From assembly GCF_023017105.1 (NCBI RefSeq), contig NZ_JALKEV010000003.1, positions 1 through 64,000 on the forward strand: a DNA stretch of 64,000 nt. Direction: 5' to 3'. Position 1 is the first letter of the stretch, and every line of letters begins with the position of its first letter. Under the pieces are notes generated by a model. That model was not told where the DNA came from. It saw only the letters and a program-made list of their open reading frames with translations, and searched no databases. This document shows positions 30,630 through 40,050 of the stretch, piece by piece. This stretch comes from Halalkalibacter sp. APA_J-10(15). Lineage in GTDB: Bacteria > Bacillota > Bacilli > Bacillales > Bacillaceae_D. The translations under genes and the position numbers were made by a program.

Positions 30630-30666
30630 GAACAAAAGAGTGATCCAATTGGGTCGCTCTTTTGTT
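30630..30666 (+). terminator. Terminator of the cta operon
   Basis: AACAAAAGAG pairs with CTCTTTTGTT around an inner GATCC-type stem, 1-3 bases after the ctaF stop. Confidence 0.85.
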
Positions 30667-30887
30667 ATAAGATCGTTTTCAAAAAGTCCATTAAGAATGA
30701 GCAATGACTTTGATTGTTACGTGTAACACCACGACTAAACGATCCAAAGAAACAGTGAATACGTACTTCGAGGTTATTCAAAATAGAAAAAAATCGTTCA
30801 TTAGTTTGTAAATGATTCACCTTCTGTAGGTGTATGAGTTTGTGTATAATAATGAGGACATGTTTTGAAATAAGAGGAGTTGAAAGT

Positions 30888-31430
30888 ATGGAGCAAGCAA
30901 GTTCTACGTTTAAAAAGCGCAATTATAAACCCGCCATTATTATAATAACGATCGTCATCAATGGATTAGTTGCTTTGTTAGCTGGATTACCTGGAGTCGA
31001 GAGCTTTGATGCGTTTGATGTGACGATTTTACCGATGTTAAATGCCATTTTTAATAGCTTCACGTTCATCTTTTTATTGATAGCCTTTATAGCGATTATT
31101 CGAAAAAATGTAACGTGGCATCGACGTTTCATATACGCTGCTTTTATCACAACAACGTTATTTTTAGTGACGTATGTGGCTCATCACTTTTTATCACACT
31201 CGACTCCATACGGAGGAGAGGGCTTCTTAGCAGCCTTTTATTACTTTATTCTCATAACGCATATCGTTTTAGCCGCAATTATCGTTCCGCTTGCGTTAAC
31301 TTCGGTAGCCCGTGCATGGAATATGGAAAATGAACGTCACCGTAAAATCGCTCGTTGGACGATGCCGATTTGGCTTTATGTCAGTTTTACTGGTGTGTTA
31401 GTTTACATTATGATCTCACCATATTACTAG
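30888..31430 (+). CDS. yozB: DUF420 family membrane protein (YozB-like)
   Basis: A 180-residue protein with five membrane helices and conserved His residues (TWHRRFIYAAF, VAHHFL, THIVLAAIIVP, HRKIARWT), the DUF420/YozB pattern. Family members are often found beside haem-copper oxidase genes and are suspected to assist their assembly, but this is unproven. The start at 30888 follows AGAGGAG; the open frame begins 54 bases earlier in a region without a site. It stands where ctaG, the caa3 copper-assembly factor, is found in B. subtilis. Confidence 0.88.
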   Translation: MEQASSTFKKRNYKPAIIIITIVINGLVALLAGLPGVESFDAFDVTILPMLNAIFNSFTFIFLLIAFIAIIRKNVTWHRRFIYAAFITTTLFLVTYVAHHFLSHSTPYGGEGFLAAFYYFILITHIVLAAIIVPLALTSVARAWNMENERHRKIARWTMPIWLYVSFTGVLVYIMISPYY

Positions 31431-31445
31431 AAGCTTTTTGAATAC

Positions 31446-31505
31446 AAACACGAATTGAGCATTTACAAAAGGGACTCTTTTGAAGCTCAGTCTCGTGTTT
31501 TTTTG
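31446..31505 (+). terminator. Terminator of the DUF420 gene
   Basis: AAACACGA pairs with TCGTGTTT, with inner stems GAGC-GCTC and CAAAAG-CTTTTG, followed by seven T residues. Sixteen bases past the stop codon. Confidence 0.88.
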
Positions 31506-31551
31506 TCTATTAAGTGTAAATAGTTATGTAAATAATGAATAATTATTAGGG

Positions 31552-31579
31552 TTTGCATCAATTGTATCTATGTTATTAT
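31552..31579 (+). promoter_or_regulatory. Promoter of the GH95-GH42 operon
   Basis: A TTTGCA hexamer near 31552 and TATTAT near 31574 are spaced by about 16 bases. The cre site starts at the end of the -10, so bound CcpA would block initiation. Confidence 0.5.
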
Positions 31580-31592
31580 GAAAGTGCTTACA
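31579..31592. promoter_or_regulatory. cre site before the GH95-like gene
   Basis: TGAAAGTGCTTACA matches the CcpA consensus TGWAANCGNTNWCA at all but one defined position. It overlaps the likely transcription start of the first glycosidase operon of the island. Confidence 0.7.
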
Positions 31593-31642
31593 ATCAAATG
31601 GAAGCTAAAAGTGCTTGATTTCGTTTTGAAAGGAGTATATAG

Positions 31643-34009
31643 ATGACCAGTCAATCGAATCATCGTTATCCTGAAAGAGGAATAGTTAGTAAAAAACCAG
31701 CCGATCAATGGCAAGAGGCAATGATTACCGGAAATGGGGAACTTGGTGCTCTTATTTTCGGTCAGCCATTAGAAGAAACGATTATTTTTAATCATGAAAA
31801 GCTATATGAACCTTTACATGGGCAAATTATTCAAAATAACAATATGTCACCGTATTTAGGTGAAATAAGAGAATTAATGAAAGAAGGGAAATTTCGCGAT
31901 GCTGCGGAACTTTTTTCTAATAAATCTGGACATCCATTGTTATTTACTGATGCTTATCATCCTGCCTTTGCTTTAAAGCTTCAAATGTCCAATTGTGACC
32001 GAATTTGCGATTATGATCGATCTATAAATTTTGAAACCGGTGAAGTGACCGTTAGTTGGTCTGATGATCGAGGGCGGGTTGTACGTAAGCAGTTTGTTTC
32101 TAGAGAGGATCATGTTAGTGTTATTTCTTTAACGACAACATCAAATGAAGAGATGAGCCTTGAATTGTCCATTGATGATCTTGTATTAGAAGGTAGTGCG
32201 CGTGAGAAGCACATTAGTACAGATGAACGCTTTCTTGCTTTTAGTTGCGCATATGCGAAAACAAAAAAAGGGTATGCAGGTGGAACAGTTGTCATAACTC
32301 CAATGGGTGGACATGTTGAAGTACACGGAAAAACACTCACTGTTTCAGAGGCAAAGGAGGTCATCCTTTTAACAAAGATTAAACCAATTGATGATTATGA
32401 TCAACAAGCTCCATCGACATTAGCGTCGATAAAAAAAGCATTAAAAGCGATATCTTCTAAGGAGTATGTTGAACTATTAACATCACATATACGCATTCAT
32501 GGAGAGTGGTTTAATCGAATGTCACTAACTATTTGTGATAGAGAGGACACACAAAAGCCTACGGAAGAGTTGCTAGTAAGTGATCAATCTTTGAATAAAG
32601 CATTGTTACAGCAAATGTTTGATATGGGGAGGTATGTCTTTATCTCTTCTTCAGGTTCTTATCCTCCAAACTTGGTTGGGCTATGGACTGGTGAATGGCG
32701 TCCGGCATGGAACGGTGATTTTACAACAGATGCAAATGTGAATTTGGCTGTTTCTGGTGGTGGAATCGGCAATATGCCTGAAGCACTAGAAGGCTATTTT
32801 CAACTCATCGAAAAAATTGTTCCAGATTGGCGAATAAATGCCCAAACATTTTTCGGATGTCGAGGTGTGTTAGCAGGATCTAAAACAGACGGTAACCACA
32901 ATATTCATACTCATTTTGATGTTGATTGGCCGTTAGGATTTTGGACTGCGGGTGCACAGTGGCTAATGCTACCATTTTATGAATGGTATCAAATTAGTGG
33001 AGATGATGCGTTCTTTATTCAACGCGTTTTACCCATCATGAAGGAAATTGCTCTTTTCTATGAAGATTTTTTAACAGAATACAATGATGATGGTACGTTT
33101 ATGTTTATACCTTCTTATTCACCAGAAAATACACCACGGATTTCAAACGATCTCCAAAAGGAAGGATGGCAGCCGAATCAAGCAAGTATTAATGCAACGA
33201 TGGATGTAGCTGCAGCTAGAGAGTTGTTTACGTCGTTAATTGTCACGTGTCAGGAATTAGGAATCGAACGAGAGAGCATTCCTAAATGGAAAGATATGCT
33301 TGCCAATATGCCTGATTACGCCATTAATGAAGACGGTGCATTAAAAGAGTGGATTCATCCTCAATTAGATGATGAATATGACCACCGACATGTTTCTCAT
33401 CTGTATCCTGTATGGCCAGGGCATGAAGTAAACCCTGAAGTTACGCCTGAATGGTTTGAGGCATCAAAAGTAGCATTAGAAAAGCGTGGGAGAGAAAATT
33501 ATTCTGCTCACGGTGTTGTCCATTGTGCATTAGTCGCTGCAAGACAAAAGAATGCTGATCGAGTTGTGGATAACTTGAAGCTACTATTGCAAGAGGGGGA
33601 CTATATTCACTCAAGTCTTGTGACGTCTCATAATCCGAATCGTGATATTTATAATGTGGATGCAAGTTGCAGTTTGCCTACATTAGTAATGGAAATGTTA
33701 GCTTACACATCACCTGGATTAATTGAATTATTGCCAGCAGTCCCAGAAGAAATTAGAAAAGGAGTCATAACGGGGATGAGAGCAAGAGGCCAAGTAGTGA
33801 TTGAGAAGCTAGAGTGGGATTTAGGAGCGGGTGATGTCAATGTCTATTTGCGATCTCTTAAAAAACAAGAGGTTACCGTTCGTTTACGTCAAGGCATTGA
33901 GAAAGCATGGAATTCTGAAAGTGAAACAATATTCATCCATAACAATACAGACCTTTCTATACATCTAAACAAAGATGAAGAGAGATATATTAAAATAAAA
34001 CTTTCCTAA
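31643..34009 (+). CDS. GH95-like glycoside hydrolase
   Basis: A 788-residue protein with the order of GH95 enzymes: N-terminal beta-sandwich, (alpha/alpha)6 barrel, small C-terminal beta domain. Family landmarks are PPNLVGLWTGEW, the N-x-N pair in DANVNLAVSG, HRHVSHLYPVWPG, a conserved Asp in NVDASCSLPTLVMEML, and LLPAVPEE. The usual IDGNFG motif around that Asp is altered here, so it may form a divergent branch. GH95 includes alpha-L-fucosidase and alpha-L-galactosidase; specificity cannot be told from sequence. No signal peptide, so cytoplasmic. First gene of the sugar island, 20 bases before the GH42 gene. Confidence 0.82.
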   Translation: MTSQSNHRYPERGIVSKKPADQWQEAMITGNGELGALIFGQPLEETIIFNHEKLYEPLHGQIIQNNNMSPYLGEIRELMKEGKFRDAAELFSNKSGHPLLFTDAYHPAFALKLQMSNCDRICDYDRSINFETGEVTVSWSDDRGRVVRKQFVSREDHVSVISLTTTSNEEMSLELSIDDLVLEGSAREKHISTDERFLAFSCAYAKTKKGYAGGTVVITPMGGHVEVHGKTLTVSEAKEVILLTKIKPIDDYDQQAPSTLASIKKALKAISSKEYVELLTSHIRIHGEWFNRMSLTICDREDTQKPTEELLVSDQSLNKALLQQMFDMGRYVFISSSGSYPPNLVGLWTGEWRPAWNGDFTTDANVNLAVSGGGIGNMPEALEGYFQLIEKIVPDWRINAQTFFGCRGVLAGSKTDGNHNIHTHFDVDWPLGFWTAGAQWLMLPFYEWYQISGDDAFFIQRVLPIMKEIALFYEDFLTEYNDDGTFMFIPSYSPENTPRISNDLQKEGWQPNQASINATMDVAAARELFTSLIVTCQELGIERESIPKWKDMLANMPDYAINEDGALKEWIHPQLDDEYDHRHVSHLYPVWPGHEVNPEVTPEWFEASKVALEKRGRENYSAHGVVHCALVAARQKNADRVVDNLKLLLQEGDYIHSSLVTSHNPNRDIYNVDASCSLPTLVMEMLAYTSPGLIELLPAVPEEIRKGVITGMRARGQVVIEKLEWDLGAGDVNVYLRSLKKQEVTVRLRQGIEKAWNSESETIFIHNNTDLSIHLNKDEERYIKIKLS

Positions 34010-34029
34010 GAAAGAAGGAGTGGAATTAT

Positions 34030-36039
34030 ATGTTTACAAAAATGCCATATGGTGGAGATTATAACCCTGAACAATGGGATCGCGCTACTATGGAAGAGGA
34101 TATAAGAATGTTTAAAAAGGCTAACATTGATTTTGTCCGTGTTCATATATTCTCTTGGGCTCTTAGTCAGCCAGATGAAGCGACCTATCAATTTGAATGG
34201 TTAGATGAAGTGATAGATCGTCTTCATGAAAATAATATACAAGTCGGAATTGGTACTGGTACTGCAGCACATCCAGCTTGGTTAGCTAAGAAGTACCCTG
34301 ATGTTTTACGAGTTGAGTTCAACGGTATGAAACGTAAATTTGGTGGAAGACATAATTCATGTCCGAATAGTCCATCTTATCGAACATTTGCGAAGCGCCT
34401 TGTTGAGAGATTAGTTGATCGTTATAAAAATCATCCAGCAGTAGTATTATGGAATGTATCAAATGAGTTCGGTGGAGCATGTTATTGTGAAAATTGTGAA
34501 AAGGCATTTCGTGTTTGGTTAAAAAAGCGTTATCGAACATTAGATGAAGTAAATCGTGTTTGGAATACGAGATTTTGGGGACATACGTTTTATGATTGGG
34601 ATGAGATCGTTGCACCAAACTTGCTCAGTGAACATTTTGCTGAAAACCGGACTATGTTCCAAGGTATTTCGCTTGATTATGCTCGCTTTAATTCTGATAG
34701 TATGCTTGAATGCTATAAAATGGAATATGACGTAATTAAGGAAGGAAATCCAGATACAATTGTAACGACTAATTTAATGGGAGCCTTTAAACCGTTAGAT
34801 TATTTTAAATGGGGTAAGTATATGGATGTCATTGCTTGGGACAATTATCCAGCATTCGATACCCCTTATAGCTATACAGCTCTCATGCACGATTTAATGC
34901 GAGGGGTTAAAGATCAACAGCCATTTATGTTAATGGAACAAACACCAAGTCAGCAAAATTGGCAACCTTATAACTCGTTAAAACGTCCTGGTGTATTAAA
35001 ATTATGGAGCTATCAAGCTGTTGCACACGGCTCTGATTCCGTTTTATATTTCCAAATGAGACGATCAAGAGGTGCTTGTGAAAAATTTCATGGTGCTGTT
35101 ATCGAACATGTTGGTCATGAACATACGAGAGTGTTTAAAGAGGTAGCGGAGATTGGTCAAGAGTTAGTTGACTTATCTAATACTTTCATTGGATCAAAGC
35201 TACTGTCTAAAGTGGCGATCGTGTTTGATTGGGAAAATTGGTGGGCAATCGAATATTCAAGTGGGCCACACGCAGATTTAAAATATGTCGAACAAGTTCA
35301 TAAATATTATGAAGCGTTGTATAAGAAAAATATTCAAGTAGATATCGTAAGTACCGACTCTGATCTTGAGCAATATGAAGTAGTTATTGCCCCTGTATTA
35401 TATATGGTAAAAGAAGGGTATGTCAAAAGGCTCGAACGTTTTGTTGAAGCAGGTGGATGCTTTGTAACGACTTTCTTCAGCGGTATTGTCGATGAGAATG
35501 ATTTAGTGACCTTAGGCGGATATCCTGGAGAACTCCGTTCGTTGCTTGGCATTTGGTCGGAAGAAATCGATTCATTACCACTCGAACATAAGAACAAAAT
35601 GGTACTGAAATCGAACCGCGGTCAATTGCAAGGAGAGTACGATTGTAACATGCTATTTGATTTGATTCATTCAGAAGGGGCAGAGGTTGTTGCTGAATAT
35701 GGTGATGACTTTTACAAAGGACGGCCAGCTTTAACCGTTAATAAATATGGAAAAGGTGAAGCGTGGTATGTTGCCACTAACCCTGAACAGGATTTCATCG
35801 ATCATTTATTAATCGATATTAGTGAGAGACAAAACATTAAACCAGTATTGAACACTCCTTCTGGTGTTGAAGTGACGAAAAGAGTGAAAGATGAAAACGA
35901 GTTTGTATTCGTAATGAACCATAATAAAGAATCCAAAACGATTCAGCTGCAAGAAGCTTATAAAGATTTGCAGACGGGCCAGCTGTGCCAAGATCAATTA
36001 ACGGTTGAAGCGAATGGAGTCTTGTTGTTAAAAGTATAA
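34030..36039 (+). CDS. GH42 beta-galactosidase-family enzyme
   Basis: Full-length GH42 protein (669 residues): TIM barrel, trimerisation (amidotransferase-like) domain and small C-terminal domain. Acid/base Glu lies in WNVSNEFGG and the nucleophile Glu in LMEQTPSQQNW. A Cys cluster CYCENC near residue 155 is the structural zinc site of many GH42 enzymes. Most act on beta-galactosides; some cleave alpha-L-arabinopyranosides. No signal peptide, so it works on imported oligosaccharides. AAGAAGGAG precedes the ATG. Probably co-transcribed with the GH95-like gene. Confidence 0.92.
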   Translation: MFTKMPYGGDYNPEQWDRATMEEDIRMFKKANIDFVRVHIFSWALSQPDEATYQFEWLDEVIDRLHENNIQVGIGTGTAAHPAWLAKKYPDVLRVEFNGMKRKFGGRHNSCPNSPSYRTFAKRLVERLVDRYKNHPAVVLWNVSNEFGGACYCENCEKAFRVWLKKRYRTLDEVNRVWNTRFWGHTFYDWDEIVAPNLLSEHFAENRTMFQGISLDYARFNSDSMLECYKMEYDVIKEGNPDTIVTTNLMGAFKPLDYFKWGKYMDVIAWDNYPAFDTPYSYTALMHDLMRGVKDQQPFMLMEQTPSQQNWQPYNSLKRPGVLKLWSYQAVAHGSDSVLYFQMRRSRGACEKFHGAVIEHVGHEHTRVFKEVAEIGQELVDLSNTFIGSKLLSKVAIVFDWENWWAIEYSSGPHADLKYVEQVHKYYEALYKKNIQVDIVSTDSDLEQYEVVIAPVLYMVKEGYVKRLERFVEAGGCFVTTFFSGIVDENDLVTLGGYPGELRSLLGIWSEEIDSLPLEHKNKMVLKSNRGQLQGEYDCNMLFDLIHSEGAEVVAEYGDDFYKGRPALTVNKYGKGEAWYVATNPEQDFIDHLLIDISERQNIKPVLNTPSGVEVTKRVKDENEFVFVMNHNKESKTIQLQEAYKDLQTGQLCQDQLTVEANGVLLLKV

Positions 36040-36159
36040 ATGTACATGTAGTATGAAGAAAGAGGCTGGGGCATTATAAAAGTGTTTAGATGAGGAAACT
36101 GTACAATGGAGTACGATAGCGGATAAACTACACGTAGACTCCTACGTTATGAAAAGAAG

Positions 36160-36198
36160 GGCACTGAAAAAGTTTGGTTTTTAACTTTTTTGGTGTCC
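36160..36198. repeat. CTGAAAAAGTTT-type hairpin, copy 2
   Basis: Arms GGCACTGAAAAAGTT and AACTTTTTTGGTGTCC with an 8-base loop, followed by TTT. It may also end the GH95-GH42 transcript. Same family as 11486-11518 and 47820-47856. Confidence 0.7.
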
Positions 36199-36362
36199 TT
36201 TAAGCAATGTGCGAACAGTTACCTGTTAAAAGCTTGATACGATTGGGTTTCTCGTATCAAGCGAAACCATTGCTAATCAAATTAAAGGTTCTGAAAAGTC
36301 GAATTGTCCTTTTTCAGTACATCTGGTTATGACAGCACTTTATAAAATAACATTAAATTTCT

Positions 36363-36390
36363 ATATGAATTCACTTGTAATTATGATGGT
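36363..36390 (+). promoter_or_regulatory. Shared upstream motif before the kinase gene
   Basis: TATATGAATTCACTTG followed by TAATTATGATGG resembles sequences 80 to 115 bases upstream of the permease and GH3 genes. It is a candidate binding site for the island's AraC-type response regulator; inference only. Confidence 0.4.
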
Positions 36391-36436
36391 ATTTCTCCTA
36401 TAGTTAGTAAAGTATAATTGTATAATAATTTCACCT

Positions 36437-36450
36437 TGTAAGCGCTTCCT
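36437..36450. promoter_or_regulatory. cre site before the sensor kinase gene
   Basis: TGTAAGCGCTTCCT carries the central palindrome AAGCGCTT of the CcpA site, with two mismatches at the right end of the consensus. It lies just downstream of TATAAT and 16 bases before the kinase start. Confidence 0.65.
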
Positions 36451-36465
36451 TTTTGAGGGAGTAGA

Positions 36466-38283
36466 TTGAAACATATTGGGGCAATCATGATGTTAAAGAA
36501 AATCATTCAAAAAATAAATAATATTACTTTACGAAGAAAGTTAATTTTATCGTTTATTATAGTTGTTTTTGTCCCTTTGTTGATTGTAGGGGTTTTTTTA
36601 ACATACGAGCTTAGACAAATCTCCTTAAACAATGTTGTGGAGCAGTCCACTTCTGATATAAACCGTATACAAACTCGAATTTCAGAAGCACTTTTACCAA
36701 TTGTTTATTTATCAAACCAATCATTGGCTGATGAGGGTTTAAAGGATTTAGTTAACCATGAGTATGAGACCGTTTTTGAAGTTGTAGACGCTTATAAAAA
36801 TTATCCAGTTTTTGAACATAATATCCGCTTTTACAATGAGATAAGTAATATTCGATTGTATACGAACAATGAAACAATGCTTAATAATTGGCGGTTCATT
36901 CCGATTGATCCAGAAATAGTGAGACGTACATGGTTTCAGCAAACTGTTGAAGCTAAAGGTATGATGCGATGGGAATTTACAGATCACTTAAACGGGCGAT
37001 TCGATACAAACTTAAGCTTGACCCGTTATTTAAATTTTCAAGATGATTTATATGGTGTACTTGTAATTGATGTTAATACGGATTATTTGAATTGGATTCT
37101 ATCTCAAGAAGTACTACCGACTATGATTGTAAATAGCGATAATCAAATAGTCTCATCTAATAAATTAGATTTAATAGGTCGTAATTTAAATGAGGATACG
37201 TTTTCCAATAAGTTAATTAAGGGTGAAATCGGTATTTTTGAAGACACGGTTTTTGGTGAAAGTTCGCAAATTATGGTTGAGCCAATTCAATTTGAATACA
37301 GTACAAATCAGCTGCGGATCGTTTCAGTATTACCAAATTCGGAGATAATAGCAGATGCGAACCGATTGAGCCGCTTAGGATTTATTATTATGTTTATCAG
37401 TGCAATCATTGCACTCATTCTCATTTATGTATTTTCCCATTTTATTACGAGAAGAATGCTCACATTAAGCAAGCAAATAACAAACGTGGCGGAAGGGAAT
37501 TTATCAACAGAATTTAAAATCGTAGGAAATGATGAGATTGGTCAATTATCATCGCAATTTAATAAAATGACTTTAAGTATTCAACAACTACTTAAAGAAG
37601 TAGAAGCTAAAAATGAGGAAAAAAGAGTATTGGAGAAACGCCAAGGGGAAATTAAATTTAAAATGCTCGCAAGTCAAATCAATCCACATTTCTTGTTTAA
37701 CACACTAGAAACGATTCGAATGAAAGCACATATGAGAGGAGAGAAAGATATCTCGCTCATTGTAAAATTATTAGGGAAGTTACTACGAACAAGCTTAGAG
37801 ATTAGTAGTAGTTTTGTTAGCTTGAAGCAAGAAATGGATATGGTTAAGTCTTATCTCGATATTCAAAGCTTCCGGTTTCAGGAAAGATTAGAATATGAGC
37901 TTGTTATAGATGAAATGATCAATAATATTCAAATTCCGCCTCTTATTATTCAACCACTTGTTGAAAATGCTGTAATACATGGATTAGAAAACCATGCGGT
38001 CGGTGGAAAAGTGATTGTGGAAGCGAAGAATCAAGGAGAGTGGATCCAAATTAATGTTATTGATAATGGTGTTGGTTTCACAGCAGAAAGACGGCAGCGG
38101 ATTATAGAATCACTCACCTCAACTGACGAGGAGCATCGTATTGGTTTACGAAATGTTCATGAACGAATCATTCTTTCTTTTCAACAAAGTGAAGGGTTAG
38201 TAATTGAAAGTGAACGTGATAAAGGAACGTGTGTTTCATTTAGAATACCGAGACAGTCAGAGGGGGATCTGTATGATGTATAA
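36466..38283 (+). CDS. YesM-type sensor histidine kinase
   Basis: Membrane sensor of the carbohydrate-linked kinase family. Membrane segment at about 27-48, an extracellular sensor domain of roughly 260 residues, a second segment at 305-328, HAMP, then the His_kinase domain with phospho-acceptor His408 in QINPHFLFNTLE and an ATP-binding domain with the N box near Asn501 (LVENAVIHG). It is expected to sense a sugar or a loaded binding protein. TTG start at 36466 follows GAGGGAG; ATG codons at 36487/36490 are alternatives. Its last 11 bases overlap the response-regulator gene. Confidence 0.92.
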   Translation: MKHIGAIMMLKKIIQKINNITLRRKLILSFIIVVFVPLLIVGVFLTYELRQISLNNVVEQSTSDINRIQTRISEALLPIVYLSNQSLADEGLKDLVNHEYETVFEVVDAYKNYPVFEHNIRFYNEISNIRLYTNNETMLNNWRFIPIDPEIVRRTWFQQTVEAKGMMRWEFTDHLNGRFDTNLSLTRYLNFQDDLYGVLVIDVNTDYLNWILSQEVLPTMIVNSDNQIVSSNKLDLIGRNLNEDTFSNKLIKGEIGIFEDTVFGESSQIMVEPIQFEYSTNQLRIVSVLPNSEIIADANRLSRLGFIIMFISAIIALILIYVFSHFITRRMLTLSKQITNVAEGNLSTEFKIVGNDEIGQLSSQFNKMTLSIQQLLKEVEAKNEEKRVLEKRQGEIKFKMLASQINPHFLFNTLETIRMKAHMRGEKDISLIVKLLGKLLRTSLEISSSFVSLKQEMDMVKSYLDIQSFRFQERLEYELVIDEMINNIQIPPLIIQPLVENAVIHGLENHAVGGKVIVEAKNQGEWIQINVIDNGVGFTAERRQRIIESLTSTDEEHRIGLRNVHERIILSFQQSEGLVIESERDKGTCVSFRIPRQSEGDLYDV

Positions 38284-39805
38284 AGTATTGATTGTTGATG
38301 ATGAACGAACGGTACGAGAAGGGCTTAATTCTTTAATTCCGTGGGAAGATTATGGCTTTCAAGTGGTCGGACTAGCTAAAGATGCGGAGACGGCATATTC
38401 ACTATTTCGTGAATTGTCACCAGACCTAGTCATTTCTGATATCCGTATGTACGGCATGAATGGATTAGATTTAATTAAACGTTTACGTGAAATCAATAAA
38501 GTATTTCAATGTATCATTTTAAGTGGATATGCTGATTTTGATTATGCTAAAAGAGCTATTCAAAATAATGTTGCAGGGTATTTGTTAAAACCGATCTACG
38601 AGGAAGAATTAATTGAGTATCTAGAGAAAGTAAAAAAAGAATTATCGAAACAGCAGGCTGTTACGGAGTTAACAGAAAGTGAAGAGACGAGAAAGCGTGA
38701 ACAGTATGTTCTCTCATTGATCGGGAGCGATCACCACTTTTTTTCTGAAAAAGAAGCAAACCAATTTGGTTTAGATTGGGATCGATATCAAGTGCTATTA
38801 ATGAAAGTGGATAACTCCTTTGAAATGGATACAGATATGTTCAAAATAAAAAGAGAAGTAGAGTTTTTAATCAACAAAGATGTTGCACTATTTGTTAGTG
38901 AACCGTATGTAGGTTTAGTTCTAAATGCCTCCGAATACCGAATGAAAGAGGTTCAACAGTTATACCAAGAATTAAAACTGTCACTGGATAGCTATGCTCA
39001 TTCTATAACGTATAGTATTGGACAAGTTGTTGAGAGTTTAAATGACGTTCATCAGTCCTACAAAAGTGCGTTTCAAATGATCCAGAGAAAGTTCTTTTAT
39101 CCCAAAGAACAACTACTGTCAGATGGTATGCAAATTGATATACAGTATTCTGAAGGTCAATTTGAGGTTACAGATATTATTGATAATATGTATTTTGCTT
39201 TAGACCTAGGGGTGTATGAAAGTTTGCGTGAAACAACTAATGACATGTTTAAGTGGGCGATGCAAGATCTCTCTGAAAGAAATGTGAAAAAAAACATCGT
39301 TTACGTCATGACAACGGTATTTAATAAATTACAGAAATCAAAGGAGGAAAAAGAGGAATTTTTCACTTCAATGCTAGAAAAGGTATTAGAGTTGTATCAA
39401 CAACCCTCATTTGAAGATGTGAAAAAAGTTGTTAATGAGATGATGAATGATGTATTGAATGAGCTTGAATATGCTGATAGCGATCATCAATTAAAGAAAT
39501 TATTGTTACTAATTGAAAATAAGTATAATGAAAATTTAAAGTTGGAACAGCTAGCGAAATTGTTCAATTACAACAGTGCTTATTTAGGGAAATTATTTAA
39601 AAGCTATACAGGCGAATATTTTAATACGTATTTAGATAAAGTTCGAATAAAAAATGCAAAGAAATTGCTTTTACAAGGACAGAAAGTGTATCGTGTTGCT
39701 GAGATCGTCGGTTATAACAATGTTGATTATTTCCATAGCAAATTTAAAAAATATGAAGGTGTATCTCCTTCAGCATATAAAAGAAAGATGATAAAAAGCG
39801 ACTGA
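38273..39805 (+). CDS. YesN-type AraC-family response regulator
   Basis: Receiver domain at the N-terminus (VLIVDDERTVREG, phospho-acceptor Asp56 in ISDIRM, and KPIYEEEL), a long middle region of about 270 residues, and an AraC-type double helix-turn-helix at the C-terminus (LEQLAKLFNYNSAYLGKLFK, then VAEIVGYNNVDYFHSKFKK). It should activate the transporter and glycosidase genes nearby. The start at 38273 follows AGAGGGGG and lies inside the end of the kinase gene, so translation is coupled. Confidence 0.93.
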   Translation: MMYKVLIVDDERTVREGLNSLIPWEDYGFQVVGLAKDAETAYSLFRELSPDLVISDIRMYGMNGLDLIKRLREINKVFQCIILSGYADFDYAKRAIQNNVAGYLLKPIYEEELIEYLEKVKKELSKQQAVTELTESEETRKREQYVLSLIGSDHHFFSEKEANQFGLDWDRYQVLLMKVDNSFEMDTDMFKIKREVEFLINKDVALFVSEPYVGLVLNASEYRMKEVQQLYQELKLSLDSYAHSITYSIGQVVESLNDVHQSYKSAFQMIQRKFFYPKEQLLSDGMQIDIQYSEGQFEVTDIIDNMYFALDLGVYESLRETTNDMFKWAMQDLSERNVKKNIVYVMTTVFNKLQKSKEEKEEFFTSMLEKVLELYQQPSFEDVKKVVNEMMNDVLNELEYADSDHQLKKLLLLIENKYNENLKLEQLAKLFNYNSAYLGKLFKSYTGEYFNTYLDKVRIKNAKKLLLQGQKVYRVAEIVGYNNVDYFHSKFKKYEGVSPSAYKRKMIKSD

Positions 39806-39820
39806 ATTGGTTGCTTTTTT
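39793..39820 (+). terminator. Terminator of the two-component operon
   Basis: AAAAGCGAC pairs with GGTTGCTTTT (one G-T pair and a bulge) and runs into TTTTTT. The regulator stop codon lies in the stem-loop. Confidence 0.7.
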
Positions 39821-39910
39821 TTCTGAGTAAAGAAGTTTTATGTGAGGATTGGGGTTGCGTGCAAAAAGACAGATCACTAAAAAACATAGTAATTTCACTA
39901 ATTATTAAGG

Positions 39911-39924
39911 TGTAAACGTTTTAA
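39911..39924. promoter_or_regulatory. cre site 1 before the permease operon
   Basis: TGTAAACGTTTTAA matches the CcpA consensus except at one position near the right end. 127 bases before the first permease gene. Confidence 0.6.
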
Positions 39925-39942
39925 GTGTTATTAAAACAACAA

Positions 39943-39956
39943 TGAAAGCGCATTCC
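39943..39956. promoter_or_regulatory. cre site 2 before the permease operon
   Basis: TGAAAGCGCATTCC matches the CcpA consensus with two mismatches. 19 bases after cre site 1, so the two are about three helical turns apart. Confidence 0.5.
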
Positions 39957-39968
39957 TATATAAATTAT

Positions 39969-39996
39969 TATATGAATTTAGTTGAAATCATTTAGG
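39969..39996 (+). promoter_or_regulatory. Shared upstream motif before the permease operon
   Basis: TATATGAATTTAGTTG then AAATCATTTAGG is nearly the same as the sequence before the GH3 gene (50035-50062), with one base inserted there. A TTTACA/TATGAT pair (39999-40025) follows immediately. Candidate response-regulator site. Confidence 0.5.
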
Positions 39997-40050
39997 TATT
40001 TACAAAGGTGCATTTTCGTTATGATTAATTTGTAAAGAGGAGGGGATAGC

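Larger units (their letters stand above)
36040..36465. other. Repeat-rich region between GH42 and the sensor kinase
   Basis: 426 bases without a gene. A degenerate copy of an AGAGGCTGGG element end (36060-36075), the hairpin at 36160-36198, a motif shared with two other island promoters (36363-36390), -10-like TATAAT sequences (36413-36418, 36421-36426) and a cre site (36437-36450) are seen. Confidence 0.55.

Noticed and set aside
31431-31642. Integration (att) site or transposase at the left edge of the sugar island
   Set aside because: The interval holds only a terminator, a promoter and a cre site; no direct repeat, integrase or insertion-sequence remnant was found at either edge.
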